A stretch of 12,069 bases of DNA from Comamonadaceae bacterium CG_4_10_14_3_um_filter_60_75 (GTDB lineage: Bacteria; Pseudomonadota; Gammaproteobacteria; Burkholderiales; Burkholderiaceae_C), in the NCBI GenBank assembly GCA_002784245.1, contig PFKL01000045.1, positions 1-12,069 of the forward strand. Reading direction: 5' to 3'. Below, one piece after another: positions 5,994 to 12,069 of the stretch. The stretch's first letter is position 1, and each line of letters begins with the position of its first letter. The position numbers and the translations under genes were made by a program. The notes under the pieces were generated by a model that made no database searches, had not been told where the DNA came from, and worked only from the letters and a program-made list of their open reading frames with translations.

Positions 5994-7790
5994 ATGAAAT
6001 TTGAAGAACTCAATTTGGCCGAGGCCATTGTCAAAGCTGTGCGTGAGCAGGGCTATGAAACCCCCACGCCGATTCAGGCGCAAGCCATTCCGCTGGTGCT
6101 GGCCGGCCACGACCTGCTGGGCGGCGCCCAAACCGGCACCGGTAAAACGGCGGCCTTTGTCTTGCCCATGCTCGACAAACTCAGCCGCTCGGAGACCGGT
6201 GTCAACAAGTTTGGTGGCAAGGCCACCCGCGCGCTGGTGTTGGTGCCCACGCGGGAGCTGGCTGCACAGGTTGAAGAATCGGTCACGGTCTATGGCAAGT
6301 ACATGGGCCTGAGCTCGGCGGCAATTTTTGGCGGTGTCGGCATGAACCCACAAATCAGCCGCATGAAAAAAGGCGTCGACATTCTGGTGGCCACACCGGG
6401 GCGGCTGCTTGACCTGATGCAACAAGGCATGGTCGACCTGGGCCAGATCCAGATTCTGGTGCTCGATGAAGCCGACCGCATGCTCGACATGGGCTTTATC
6501 CATGACGTGAAGAAAGTGCTGGCCGCCGTGCCCAAAGCCAAGCAAAGCCTGCTGTTCTCGGCGACCTTCAGCGACGAAATCCGCGAACTGGCCGCCACCC
6601 TGCTGAAAGACCCGCAAAGCGTGCAGGTGACCCCGCGCAACACCACAGTGCAGCGCATTGCGCAGCTGATTCACCCGGTGGGCCGTGGCAAGAAAAGAGC
6701 CCTGCTGGCGCACATCATCCAGGAGCATGACTGGAGCCAGGTGCTGGTCTTCACCCGTACCAAATTTGGCGCCAACAACGTCGCCGAATTTCTGACCAAA
6801 AACGGCATCGAAGCCATGGCGCTGCACGGCAACAAGAGCCAGAGCGCCCGCACCCAAGCGCTGGGTGACTTCAAGGCCGGCACCGTGCGGGCCCTGGTAG
6901 CGACTGATATTGCAGCACGCGGCATCGACATTGATGACCTGCCGCACGTGGTGAACTATGACATTCCGAACGTCTGCGAAGATTACGTGCACCGCATTGG
7001 CCGCACCGGCCGCGCCGGTGCCGAAGGCCAGGCGGTGAGCCTGGTGAGCCTGGACGAAGAAGGCTTCATGCAAGCCATCGAGCGCTTTACCAAGCAGGAC
7101 ATTCCGGTCAAGGTCTATGACGAGTTCATGCCCGAGCCGGGCGAAAAAGCCGAGCCCATTGCCATGGGTCGCCAGACCATCTGGGGCGGTGCTGGCAAGC
7201 CGCCCAGCCGTGATGTGATGCAAGCGGCAGCGCGCGCCGCGCGCACCGAAATGCTGACCCGCGTGCGCGAAAGCAAAGGCCCAGGTGCCGCCGGTGGCCG
7301 TGGTGGCAACGGTGGCGGCAACGGCGCTGGCCGGGGTCGTGGCCCTGCCGGGCGCAACAGCAACGCCGGCGGCCGTGGCGGTCGTGGCCCTGTCAACGTT
7401 GAGCGTGCGCCCCAGGCCAATCCCGGTTTTGACGGTGACTTTGACAACGGCGGCAACGAGCGCTACGTCGAGCCACGCAGTCATTTGTCAGCTGCTGAAC
7501 AAGCGGTACGCGGCCCGGGCCAACGCCCTGCGCGCGGCTATGGCGGTGGCAACGGTGGCGGCTACGGCGGCCCGGCGCCGGCACCGCGGACAGGCGGTCA
7601 ACCCGACCCGATGCGCACCAGCGTCGACGTGATGAGCGACCGCGGCGCACGCCGTGGTGGTGGCGGCAACCGCAATGGTGGTGCGCCTGGCGGCGGCTTT
7701 GGCGGCGGTCGCCCGGGCGGTGGTGGTGCGCGGGGTGGCAATCGCTCTGGCGGCGGCCGCAGCCGTTCAGGCCCGAGCAATCCGCGTTAA
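5994..7790 (+). CDS. RhlE-type DEAD-box RNA helicase with RGG-rich tail
   Basis: An ATP-dependent RNA helicase of 598 residues. All core motifs are present: Q motif FEELN...GYETPTPIQ (3-28), motif I AQTGTGKT (45-52), PTRELAAQV (Ia), TPGRLLDLM (Ib), DEAD (158-161), SAT (189-191), TDIAARGIDI (motif V) and HRIGRTGR (333-340). The core ends near 377. A tail of about 190 residues (407-598) is rich in glycine, arginine and asparagine with repeated GGRGG/GGGN units, an RNA-binding and condensate-prone region seen in proteobacterial RhlE proteins, which act in ribosome assembly and RNA decay with RNase E. I chose ATG 5994 because it gives the usual MKFEELNL start, with GGGG at 5981-5984 as ribosome-binding site. 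The frame is open further upstream to a TTG at 5925, and an ATG at 5979 also exists. A symbol such as rhlE is plausible, but paralogues are common. Confidence 0.93.
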   Translation: MKFEELNLAEAIVKAVREQGYETPTPIQAQAIPLVLAGHDLLGGAQTGTGKTAAFVLPMLDKLSRSETGVNKFGGKATRALVLVPTRELAAQVEESVTVYGKYMGLSSAAIFGGVGMNPQISRMKKGVDILVATPGRLLDLMQQGMVDLGQIQILVLDEADRMLDMGFIHDVKKVLAAVPKAKQSLLFSATFSDEIRELAATLLKDPQSVQVTPRNTTVQRIAQLIHPVGRGKKRALLAHIIQEHDWSQVLVFTRTKFGANNVAEFLTKNGIEAMALHGNKSQSARTQALGDFKAGTVRALVATDIAARGIDIDDLPHVVNYDIPNVCEDYVHRIGRTGRAGAEGQAVSLVSLDEEGFMQAIERFTKQDIPVKVYDEFMPEPGEKAEPIAMGRQTIWGGAGKPPSRDVMQAAARAARTEMLTRVRESKGPGAAGGRGGNGGGNGAGRGRGPAGRNSNAGGRGGRGPVNVERAPQANPGFDGDFDNGGNERYVEPRSHLSAAEQAVRGPGQRPARGYGGGNGGGYGGPAPAPRTGGQPDPMRTSVDVMSDRGARRGGGGNRNGGAPGGGFGGGRPGGGGARGGNRSGGGRSRSGPSNPR

Positions 7791-7852
7791 ACCGAGATTG
7801 TTCATTAGGGTTTGAGATGCTGGCGAGCACCGCCTAATGGACGATCTCGGTT
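7790..7852. repeat. Large palindrome between helicase and cupin genes
   Basis: Arms of 20 bases (7790-7809, beginning AACCGAGATTG, and 7833-7852, ending ATCTCGGTT) are complementary at every position if two G-U pairs are allowed. The 23-base loop contains a smaller stem, TGCT (7818-7821) with AGCA (7826-7829). The palindrome starts on the last base of the helicase stop codon and lies between two convergent genes. There is no T-run, so it is not a standard terminator, but it could end or protect both transcripts. A related motif follows at 7864-7877, which suggests a dispersed REP-like element. Confidence 0.7.
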
Positions 7853-7879
7853 AAACCCAAACAATCCATCAGGGTTAAT

Positions 7880-8263
7880 TCAGCCGCGCACAAACAAGGT
7901 CACCAACGGGTCGGGGCCAACCTGGCGGCTCCAGTGGCCGTGCACGGTGGCATCAAAGGTCTGCCCTGCTGGCAACACGTCGGCCGAGTAAAAATGCTCG
8001 CCCGGTTTGAACACCCGGGCGCTGCCGTCTTGCAGACTGATTTCCATCTGCCCTTGCAAAATAAACACCCACTGCGGGTCGGTGGTGCAGTGAAAAGTGC
8101 TGCGAAAACCCACCGGGCTCTGGCGCAGCTGAAACCCACCTGAGGGCATCAAACTGGACAAGGCGGCCTCGGGCTTGCCTTGATCCAGCAGCACGGCTTC
8201 TTGGCGAAATTTAGCGCGGCCGTCGCTATCCGTAAACAAAATGACTTTGGTGAGTGAGGGCAT
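7880..8263 (-). CDS. Small single-domain cupin protein
   Basis: A 127-residue protein with a single cupin beta-barrel domain and no signal peptide. The core is FHCTTDPQWVFILQGQMEISL (residues 57-77, cupin motif 1 region) and FKPGEHFYSAD (85-95, motif 2 region). Cupin motif 1 normally carries two histidines and a glutamate as metal ligands; here only H58 is obvious, the second histidine is absent and the glutamate position is occupied by Q/W, so metal binding may be altered or lost. The ATG at 8263 is chosen because GGAG (complement of 8269-8272) lies 5 bases upstream; a TTG at 8278 would add five residues but disrupts that spacing. It is divergent from gloA, with 48 bases between start codons, so the promoters must be compact or overlapping. 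Substrate and role are unknown. Confidence 0.8.
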   Translation of the reverse strand: MPSLTKVILFTDSDGRAKFRQEAVLLDQGKPEAALSSLMPSGGFQLRQSPVGFRSTFHCTTDPQWVFILQGQMEISLQDGSARVFKPGEHFYSADVLPAGQTFDATVHGHWSRQVGPDPLVTLFVRG

Positions 8264-8311
8264 GGCAACTCCGGGCAAAATGAACTGCTTGATTATTCAC
8301 TGAGCCACTCC

Positions 8312-8707
8312 ATGCGATTTCTTCACACCATGCTGCGCGTTGGCAACCTCCAGCGTTCCATTGATTTCTACACCCAGGTGCTGGGCATGACGCTGCTGCG
8401 CACCTCGGACAACCCCGAGTACAAGTACACGCTGGCGTTTCTGGGCTACGAAGGCGGCAACCCGGGGCAGGCTGAAATTGAACTCACCTACAACTACGGC
8501 GTCGACCATTACGACCTGGGCACCGCCTACGGCCACATTGCGCTGGCCGTGCCCGATGCCAAAGCGGCATGCGACAGGATCCGGGCAACGGGTGGCAACG
8601 TCACGCGTGACGCGGGCCCGGTCAAGGGCGGCAGTACGGTGATTGCCTTTGTGACCGACCCCGACGGCTACAAGATTGAGCTGATCGAGCGGCCGGGCGC
8701 AGTCTGA
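8312..8707 (+). CDS. gloA: Lactoylglutathione lyase (glyoxalase I)
   Basis: Converts the hemithioacetal of methylglyoxal and glutathione to S-lactoylglutathione, the first step of methylglyoxal detoxification; cytoplasmic, metal-dependent homodimer. The 131-residue sequence is close to E. coli GloA along its length: MRFLHTMLRVGNLQRSIDFY at the start, LLRTSDNPEYKYTLAFLGY, IELTYNYGVD, TAYGHIALAV and FVTDPDGYKIELIE. The four metal ligands are present: H5, E57, H75 and E123 (E. coli H5, E56, H74, E122, with one inserted residue). It belongs to the short Ni/Co-type bacterial class. The ribosome-binding site is weak. It is convergent with eda, separated by a 76-base spacer that carries a repeat. 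Association with the Entner-Doudoroff genes makes metabolic sense, as both concern triose-level carbon flux, but they are not one operon. Confidence 0.96.
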   Translation: MRFLHTMLRVGNLQRSIDFYTQVLGMTLLRTSDNPEYKYTLAFLGYEGGNPGQAEIELTYNYGVDHYDLGTAYGHIALAVPDAKAACDRIRATGGNVTRDAGPVKGGSTVIAFVTDPDGYKIELIERPGAV

Positions 8708-8734
8708 GATTTCAAACGTCAGCCTTGCCAACCG

Positions 8735-8787
8735 TCGCGAATAGCTATATTTTTAAAAGCTACCTGCGCTTGTATCTATTGGGCTAG
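8735..8787 (-). repeat. Dispersed repeat copy 2, at the 3' end of eda
   Basis: Read on the minus strand this begins CTAGCCC (8787-8781) and continues with GCGC, AGCT and TATAGC at the same spacings as the copy in ybiB (29 of 44 bases identical, no gaps). It fills most of the spacer between convergent gloA and eda. The TAG inside its CTAGCCC landmark is the stop codon of eda, so the repeat has set the end of that protein. Confidence 0.65.
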
Positions 8788-9443
8788 AGCTTCAAATGCC
8801 TTAAATTTGCGGTCTCGCTGGCGAGCCGGGTCACACGGCCCCAGTCGCCCTCTTCGGCGGTGTTGGCCGGCACCAGCCAGCTGCCGCCCACGCAGACCAC
8901 GTTGGGCAGCGCCAGAAAGTCGGGCGCGTTTTGCAGCGTGATGCCACCAGTGGGGCAAAACTTCACATCAAAGAATGGTCCACCCCAGGCCTTGAGCATG
9001 GCCACACCGCCGGCCTGCACCGCCGGAAAGAACTTCAGCTCGGTGAAGCCCTCCTCACTGGCCGCCATGATCTCGCCGCCGGTAGCCACACCGGGCAGCA
9101 GCGCCAAGCCTGCGTCGCGGCAAGCCTGCCCGACTGCGCTGGTGTAGCCTGGACTGACGGCAAAACGCGCACCTGCGTTGGCGGCGGCCTGGGCATCGGC
9201 CTTGCTGCGCACCGTGCCCGCGCCCACCACCGCAGCCGGCAACTCACGCGCGATGGCTTCAATACAGGCCAGCGCCTGCGGGGTGCGCAAGGTGACTTCC
9301 AGCATGCGAATGCCACCGGCCAGCAGCGCGCGCGCCATGGGCACCGCGTGCGCCACGTCGTTCAAGACGATCACCGGAATCACCGGGGCGTCCTGCATCA
9401 CTTGCAAGGCGGTCAAGGGGGTTGAACTGCTCATGGTGTCCAT
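8784..9443 (-). CDS. eda: KDPG aldolase (2-dehydro-3-deoxy-phosphogluconate aldolase)
   Basis: Class I aldolase that splits KDPG into pyruvate and glyceraldehyde 3-phosphate, the last step of the Entner-Doudoroff pathway. The 219-residue protein has the family motifs: PVIPVIVLND (20-29), GGIRMLEVTLRTP (43-55) with catalytic glutamate E49, GAGTV (74-78), SPGY (97-100), PGVATGGEI (117-125), ELKFFPA with Schiff-base lysine K137, and CPTGGI (163-168). It lies 26 bases after the edd stop, forming the classic edd-eda operon. ATG 9443 and ATG 9434 are both possible starts three codons apart; neither has a strong ribosome-binding site (GAGAG precedes the first). An open stretch upstream reads through the edd end out of frame and is not coding. 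The last residues (about HLKL) and the stop lie at or next to a dispersed repeat. Confidence 0.96.
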   Translation of the reverse strand: MDTMSSSTPLTALQVMQDAPVIPVIVLNDVAHAVPMARALLAGGIRMLEVTLRTPQALACIEAIARELPAAVVGAGTVRSKADAQAAANAGARFAVSPGYTSAVGQACRDAGLALLPGVATGGEIMAASEEGFTELKFFPAVQAGGVAMLKAWGGPFFDVKFCPTGGITLQNAPDFLALPNVVCVGGSWLVPANTAEEGDWGRVTRLASETANLRHLKL

Positions 9444-9469
9444 GGTGTCTCTCAAAAAAAATGGTCTGG

Positions 9470-11395
9470 TCACAGCCAGCTGCACGCGCCTTCTTCGGCG
9501 CTGCGGGCGTTGCGGCGCAGGTTGGCAAACAGCTCGCGCCCCATGCCCAGCCCATTGGCCTGGCGCAGGGTCGCGGGCAGCGTCGCGGCTTCCCGGATCG
9601 CCCACTCAAATTCCGGCACCAGCACCTGCAAGCTGCCCGCGCTGGCGTCCAGGCGAATCACATCGCCGTCGCGTACCTTGGCCAGCGGCCCACCGGTCGC
9701 GGCCTCGGGCGACACATGAATGGCCGCAGGCACTTTGCCGCTGGCACCACTCATGCGCCCGTCAGTGACCAGCGCCACCCTGAAACCTTTCCCCTGCAAC
9801 ACCGCCAGCGGCGGGGTCAGTTTGTGCAGCTCCGGCATACCGTTGGCTCGCGGCCCCTGCCAGCGCACCACGCAAATCAGGTCGCGGTTGAGCTCGCCTG
9901 CGGTAAAAGCGGCGTGCAAGGCTTCTTGCGAATCAAACACCCGGCACGGCGCTTCGATCACATGGCGATCGTCAGGTACGGCCGAGATTTTGATGACGCT
10001 GCGGCCCAGGTTGCCGGTAAGCAGTTTCAAGCCACCGCTGGCGCTGAACGGGCGACTCGCCGGTCGCACAACCGCTTCATCTTTGCTAGCACCTACCGCT
10101 TGCCAAACAAGGGCCGGGGTTGATTTTTCTTCAGACTTCTCGGTGGTGTCAGCCGCCACCATCGGTACGCCGGTGTATTCGCGCAGCCCCCCAGCGCGCA
10201 CCGTCAACACGTCGGCGTGCATGAAGCCGGCATCAAGCAGCTCGCGGATGACAAAACCCGGGCCACCCGCCGCCTGAAACTGGTTCACATCGGCGCTGCC
10301 GTTGGGGTAAACGCGGCTGAGCAGCGGCACCACGTCCGACAGGTCTGAAAAATCGTTCCAGTCGATCACGATGCCTGCCGCGCGCGCCACCGCCACCCAG
10401 TGAATCAGGTGGTTGGTCGACCCCCCTGTGGCCAGCAGCGCCACCATGGCGTTGACGATGCAACGCTCATCGACCAGCAAGCCGATCGGCGGGCATATTG
10501 CCCCCACGCTTGCCACTGCGTGTGCTGCGCTGCCCCCCGAGGGGGCCTTCGCGCCTTGGGGCGGCCCGGCGGCGCTCAAGGTCTGCTTGCCCAGCACCGT
10601 GCGCAGCGCCTCACGCGTCAGTTCGTCGCGCATCTCCGAGCCAGGGTTGATGAACGCCGTCCCCGGCACATGCAGGCCCATGGCCTCGAGCAACATCTGG
10701 TTGCTGTTGGCGGTGCCATAAAACGTGCAGGTGCCCGCGCTGTGGTAGGCGGCTGATTCGGCGGCGAGCAGTTCGGCACGACCGACCAGGCCTTGCGCGG
10801 CCTGCTCGCGCACCTTGGACTTTTCTCCGTTGGACAAGCCCGACGTCATCGGCCCGGCCGGCACAAACACCGTGGGCAAATGGCCAAACTGCAGCGCGCC
10901 AATCAACAAGCCCGGCACGATTTTGTCGCACACACCCAGCATCAGCGCCCCGGCAAACACATCGTGACTCAGGGCAATGGCCGTTGACATGGCGATCACG
11001 TCACGCGAAAACAGGCTCAGTTCCATGCTCGGCGTGCCCTGCGTGACCCCGTCACACATGGCGGGCACGCCTCCGGCCACCTGCACCGTGGCCGCGTGCT
11101 TGCGCGCCTCGTCCTTGATCAGATCGGGGTAGCGCTGAAACGGCGCGTGCGCTGACAGCATGTCGTTGTAGGCGGTGACGATGCCAATGTTGGGCGCACG
11201 CTGCTCCACCACGCGCAGTTTGTCGTTGCCCGGCAAAGCGGCAAAGGCGTGCGCCACGTTGGCACAGCCCAGGCGCTGCGCACCCGGTGGGCGGCGCAAG
11301 GCGGTACGCACTTGCGCCAGATAAGCACTGCGGGTGGCTTGGCTGCGTTGCGCGATGCGCTGGGTGACGGCTGCAACGTTAGGATTGAGTTTCAT
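9470..11395 (-). CDS. edd: 6-phosphogluconate dehydratase, with two repeat-derived insertions
   Basis: Iron-sulfur dehydratase that makes KDPG from 6-phosphogluconate, first committed step of the Entner-Doudoroff pathway; IlvD/Edd family. Core landmarks are IGIVTAYNDMLSAHAPFQ (70-87), AMCDGVTQG with C114, LGVCDK with C156, GTCTFYG with C223 (the three cluster-ligand cysteines expected in the family), LLATGGSTNH (320-329), FQAAGG (373-378), LTGNLGR (459-465), NGMPELHKL (518-526), and VTDGRMSGASGKVPAAIHVSPEA (543-565). At 641 residues it is about 38 longer than E. coli Edd (603, from memory). The excess maps to residues about 273-299, glycine/alanine/proline-rich and encoded by a GC-rich palindromic element, and about 427-443, encoded by another repeat; both lie between conserved blocks. 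The frame is intact and all catalytic motifs remain, so it is probably functional. No strong ribosome-binding site precedes the ATG. Confidence 0.96.
   Translation of the reverse strand: MKLNPNVAAVTQRIAQRSQATRSAYLAQVRTALRRPPGAQRLGCANVAHAFAALPGNDKLRVVEQRAPNIGIVTAYNDMLSAHAPFQRYPDLIKDEARKHAATVQVAGGVPAMCDGVTQGTPSMELSLFSRDVIAMSTAIALSHDVFAGALMLGVCDKIVPGLLIGALQFGHLPTVFVPAGPMTSGLSNGEKSKVREQAAQGLVGRAELLAAESAAYHSAGTCTFYGTANSNQMLLEAMGLHVPGTAFINPGSEMRDELTREALRTVLGKQTLSAAGPPQGAKAPSGGSAAHAVASVGAICPPIGLLVDERCIVNAMVALLATGGSTNHLIHWVAVARAAGIVIDWNDFSDLSDVVPLLSRVYPNGSADVNQFQAAGGPGFVIRELLDAGFMHADVLTVRAGGLREYTGVPMVAADTTEKSEEKSTPALVWQAVGASKDEAVVRPASRPFSASGGLKLLTGNLGRSVIKISAVPDDRHVIEAPCRVFDSQEALHAAFTAGELNRDLICVVRWQGPRANGMPELHKLTPPLAVLQGKGFRVALVTDGRMSGASGKVPAAIHVSPEAATGGPLAKVRDGDVIRLDASAGSLQVLVPEFEWAIREAATLPATLRQANGLGMGRELFANLRRNARSAEEGACSWL
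10065..10117 (-). repeat. Dispersed repeat copy 3, in frame inside edd
   Basis: On the minus strand the segment begins CCGGCCCTTG (10117-10108), has 11 bases between its CCC and GCGG, then GCTAGC. It aligns gap-free with the ybiB copy and with the eda copy, 23 of 44 bases each. It encodes residues about 427-443 of Edd (PALVWQAVGAS...), in a linker whose sequence and length vary between Edd homologues. Identity is lower than between the other two copies, so this assignment is the least certain of the three. Confidence 0.45.
10495..10579 (-). repeat. GC-rich palindromic insertion inside edd
   Basis: The segment contains a perfect stem GCCCCC (10532-10537) with GGGGGC (10541-10546) around a CGA loop, flanked by further inverted GC tracts (GCGCC at 10551-10555 and GGCGC at 10571-10575). 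It encodes Edd residues about 273-300, a glycine/alanine/proline-rich stretch (LSAAGPPQGAKAPSGGSAAH...) that sits between the conserved REALRTVLGK and CPPIGLLVDER blocks and has no counterpart in E. coli Edd. The sequence style matches GC-rich intergenic repeats I associate with Comamonadaceae genomes. Confidence 0.65.
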
Positions 11396-11412
11396 GATTG
11401 GCTTGACATATT

Positions 11413-11427
11413 GGTAACTAAATTACA
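11413..11427 (-). promoter_or_regulatory. Candidate HexR-type operator upstream of edd
   Basis: Read on the edd strand the site is TGTAATTTAGTTACC, a 15-base near-palindrome that fits the HexR consensus TGTARTNNNAYTACA except at two positions of the second half-site. It lies 17 bases upstream of the edd ATG, a position that suits repression. HexR is the KDPG-responsive RpiR-family regulator of edd/eda/zwf genes in many proteobacteria; no hexR gene is in this window. Two direct copies of GGGTTAC (11468-11474 and 11479-11485) lie further upstream and could be additional half-sites. Confidence 0.45.
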
Positions 11428-11488
11428 TTCTCATGGTACCGCAGATACGTCTGCAAGGCTGTGCGCCGGGTTACGAACGGGTTACCAA

Positions 11489-11516
11489 TTCAAGGTTTTT
11501 AGCCGCTTCTTATACT
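11489..11516 (+). promoter_or_regulatory. Possible pdxH promoter close to the start codon
   Basis: TATACT (11511-11516) resembles a -10 box, with TTCAAG (11489-11494) as a weak -35 at 16 bases. The pdxH ATG at 11523 is only 6 bases after the -10 box, so transcription from it would start at or within the first codon and give a leaderless mRNA. No ribosome-binding site is visible before the ATG, which fits that reading. Confidence 0.35.
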
Positions 11517-11522
11517 GCAGCC

Positions 11523-12069
11523 ATGCAAAACATCGCCGACCTGCGCAAAAGTTACGAACGCGCCGAACTCAATGAAGACGCGTCTCACGCTGACCCTTTG
11601 AAACAGTTTGAACAATGGCTAGGTGAAGCCATCGCGGCGCAAGTGCCTGAACCCAACGCCATGACCTTGGCCACCGTGGGCAGCGACCTGCGCCCGAGCA
11701 CGCGCGTGGTGCTGATCAAGGGTTTTGATGCCCGCGGCATCGTCTGGTATACCAATTATGAAAGCCGCAAGGGCCAGGAACTGGCGGGCAACCCCTTTGC
11801 CGCGCTGCAGTTTCACTGGGTGGAACTGGAGCGCGTGGTGCGCATCGAAGGCCTGGTTGAAAAGGTCAGCGCAGCCGAGAGTGACGCCTACTTTCACAGC
11901 CGCCCGCTCGACAGCCGCATCGGCGCCTGGGCCAGCCCACAAAGCCAGGTGATTAGCGGCCGGGGTGTGCTGGTAGCTAACGCGGCCAAATACGGCGCAC
12001 AGTTTTTGCTCAATCCGCCGCGACCGCCGCACTGGGGCGGCTACCGTCTCAAGCCTGACAACTGGCAGT
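11523..12069 (+). CDS. pdxH: Pyridoxamine 5'-phosphate oxidase, 3' end beyond window
   Basis: FMN enzyme that oxidises pyridoxine or pyridoxamine 5'-phosphate to pyridoxal 5'-phosphate, the vitamin B6 coenzyme; cytoplasmic homodimer. The frame is open from ATG 11523 to the window end, giving 182 codons and still running; the E. coli protein is 218 residues, so about 35 are missing here. Family blocks in order: IADLRKSYERAEL (4-16), ADPLKQFEQWL, AMTLATV, RVVLIKGFDARGIVWYTNYESRKG (FMN/substrate region), FHWVELERVVRIEG, YFHSRPLDSRIGAWASPQSQ, and PPHWGGYRLKPDNWQ at the end. The N-terminus starts slightly later than in E. coli. It is divergent from edd, with 127 bases between the start codons. Confidence 0.95.
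   Translation, partial: MQNIADLRKSYERAELNEDASHADPLKQFEQWLGEAIAAQVPEPNAMTLATVGSDLRPSTRVVLIKGFDARGIVWYTNYESRKGQELAGNPFAALQFHWVELERVVRIEGLVEKVSAAESDAYFHSRPLDSRIGAWASPQSQVISGRGVLVANAAKYGAQFLLNPPRPPHWGGYRLKPDNWQ

Noticed and set aside
5850..7484. A 544-codon open frame on the minus strand opposite the helicase
   Set aside because: It is a shadow of the strongly biased codon use of the helicase, especially its Gly/Arg-rich tail. The predicted protein is His/Gln-rich with no recognisable domain.
7250..7785. Tandem repeat DNA or CRISPR-like pattern in the helicase 3' end
   Set aside because: The repetition reflects glycine and arginine codons of the RGG-type tail; units are irregular and without spacers.
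9444..9605. N-terminal extension of eda by 54 codons
   Set aside because: It is an out-of-frame read of the edd 3' end, arginine-rich and unlike any KDPG aldolase; ATG 9443 or 9434 fits the family start.
11470..11560. Repeated GTTACGAAC at 11470-11478 and in the pdxH coding start
   Set aside because: The second copy encodes conserved PdxH residues (SYERA), so the match is more likely chance than a paired regulatory site.

Overview
The window looks like chromosomal DNA from a betaproteobacterium of the order Burkholderiales, most likely Comamonadaceae (Rhodoferax/Polaromonas-like). This is an inference from gene content, the style of the proteins, moderate-to-high GC with long alanine/glycine/leucine-rich proteins, and short dispersed repeats of a kind I associate with that family. 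No rRNA, tRNA, CRISPR array, transposase or phage gene was seen. Almost all the sequence is housekeeping or metabolic coding DNA; the longest gap without a gene is about 240 bases.

Layout, left to right. ybiB (TrpD2-like nucleic-acid-binding protein) and cobA (uroporphyrinogen-III C-methyltransferase, siroheme/cobalamin branch) form a + strand pair, probably the end of a larger nitrate/nitrite assimilation operon that starts outside the window. Next come rpsU (ribosomal protein S21) with its own promoter, a possible 20-codon leader ORF and a strong intrinsic terminator, then yqeY and a membrane-anchored TAXI-family binding protein as a second + strand unit. The minus-strand ettA (ABC-F translation factor) ends exactly where the TAXI gene ends. 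A divergent region of about 240 bases separates ettA from an RhlE-type DEAD-box RNA helicase with a long glycine/arginine-rich tail. A large palindrome separates the helicase from a convergent small cupin gene. gloA (glyoxalase I) is divergent from the cupin. The minus-strand edd-eda operon (Entner-Doudoroff pathway) follows, with a HexR-like palindrome upstream of edd. The window ends inside pdxH (pyridoxamine 5'-phosphate oxidase), transcribed divergently from edd.

Functional themes: siroheme supply for nitrite reduction (cobA); translation and RNA handling (rpsU, yqeY, ettA, helicase); central carbon metabolism and methylglyoxal detoxification (edd, eda, gloA); vitamin B6 cofactor supply (pdxH).

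The most interesting signal is repeat DNA inside genes. A 53-base element with a conserved landmark pattern occurs three times: within the ybiB reading frame, within the edd reading frame, and at the 3' end of eda, where it supplies the stop codon. In ybiB and edd it has the same orientation and is read in the same codon phase, encoding an A-L-x3-A-x2-A type peptide. edd also carries a second, unrelated GC-rich palindromic insertion that adds about 25 residues. Together these make Edd about 38 residues longer than the E. coli enzyme. This resembles the in-frame protein-coding palindromic elements known from Rickettsia, and could be a family of coding-tolerant mobile repeats in this lineage.
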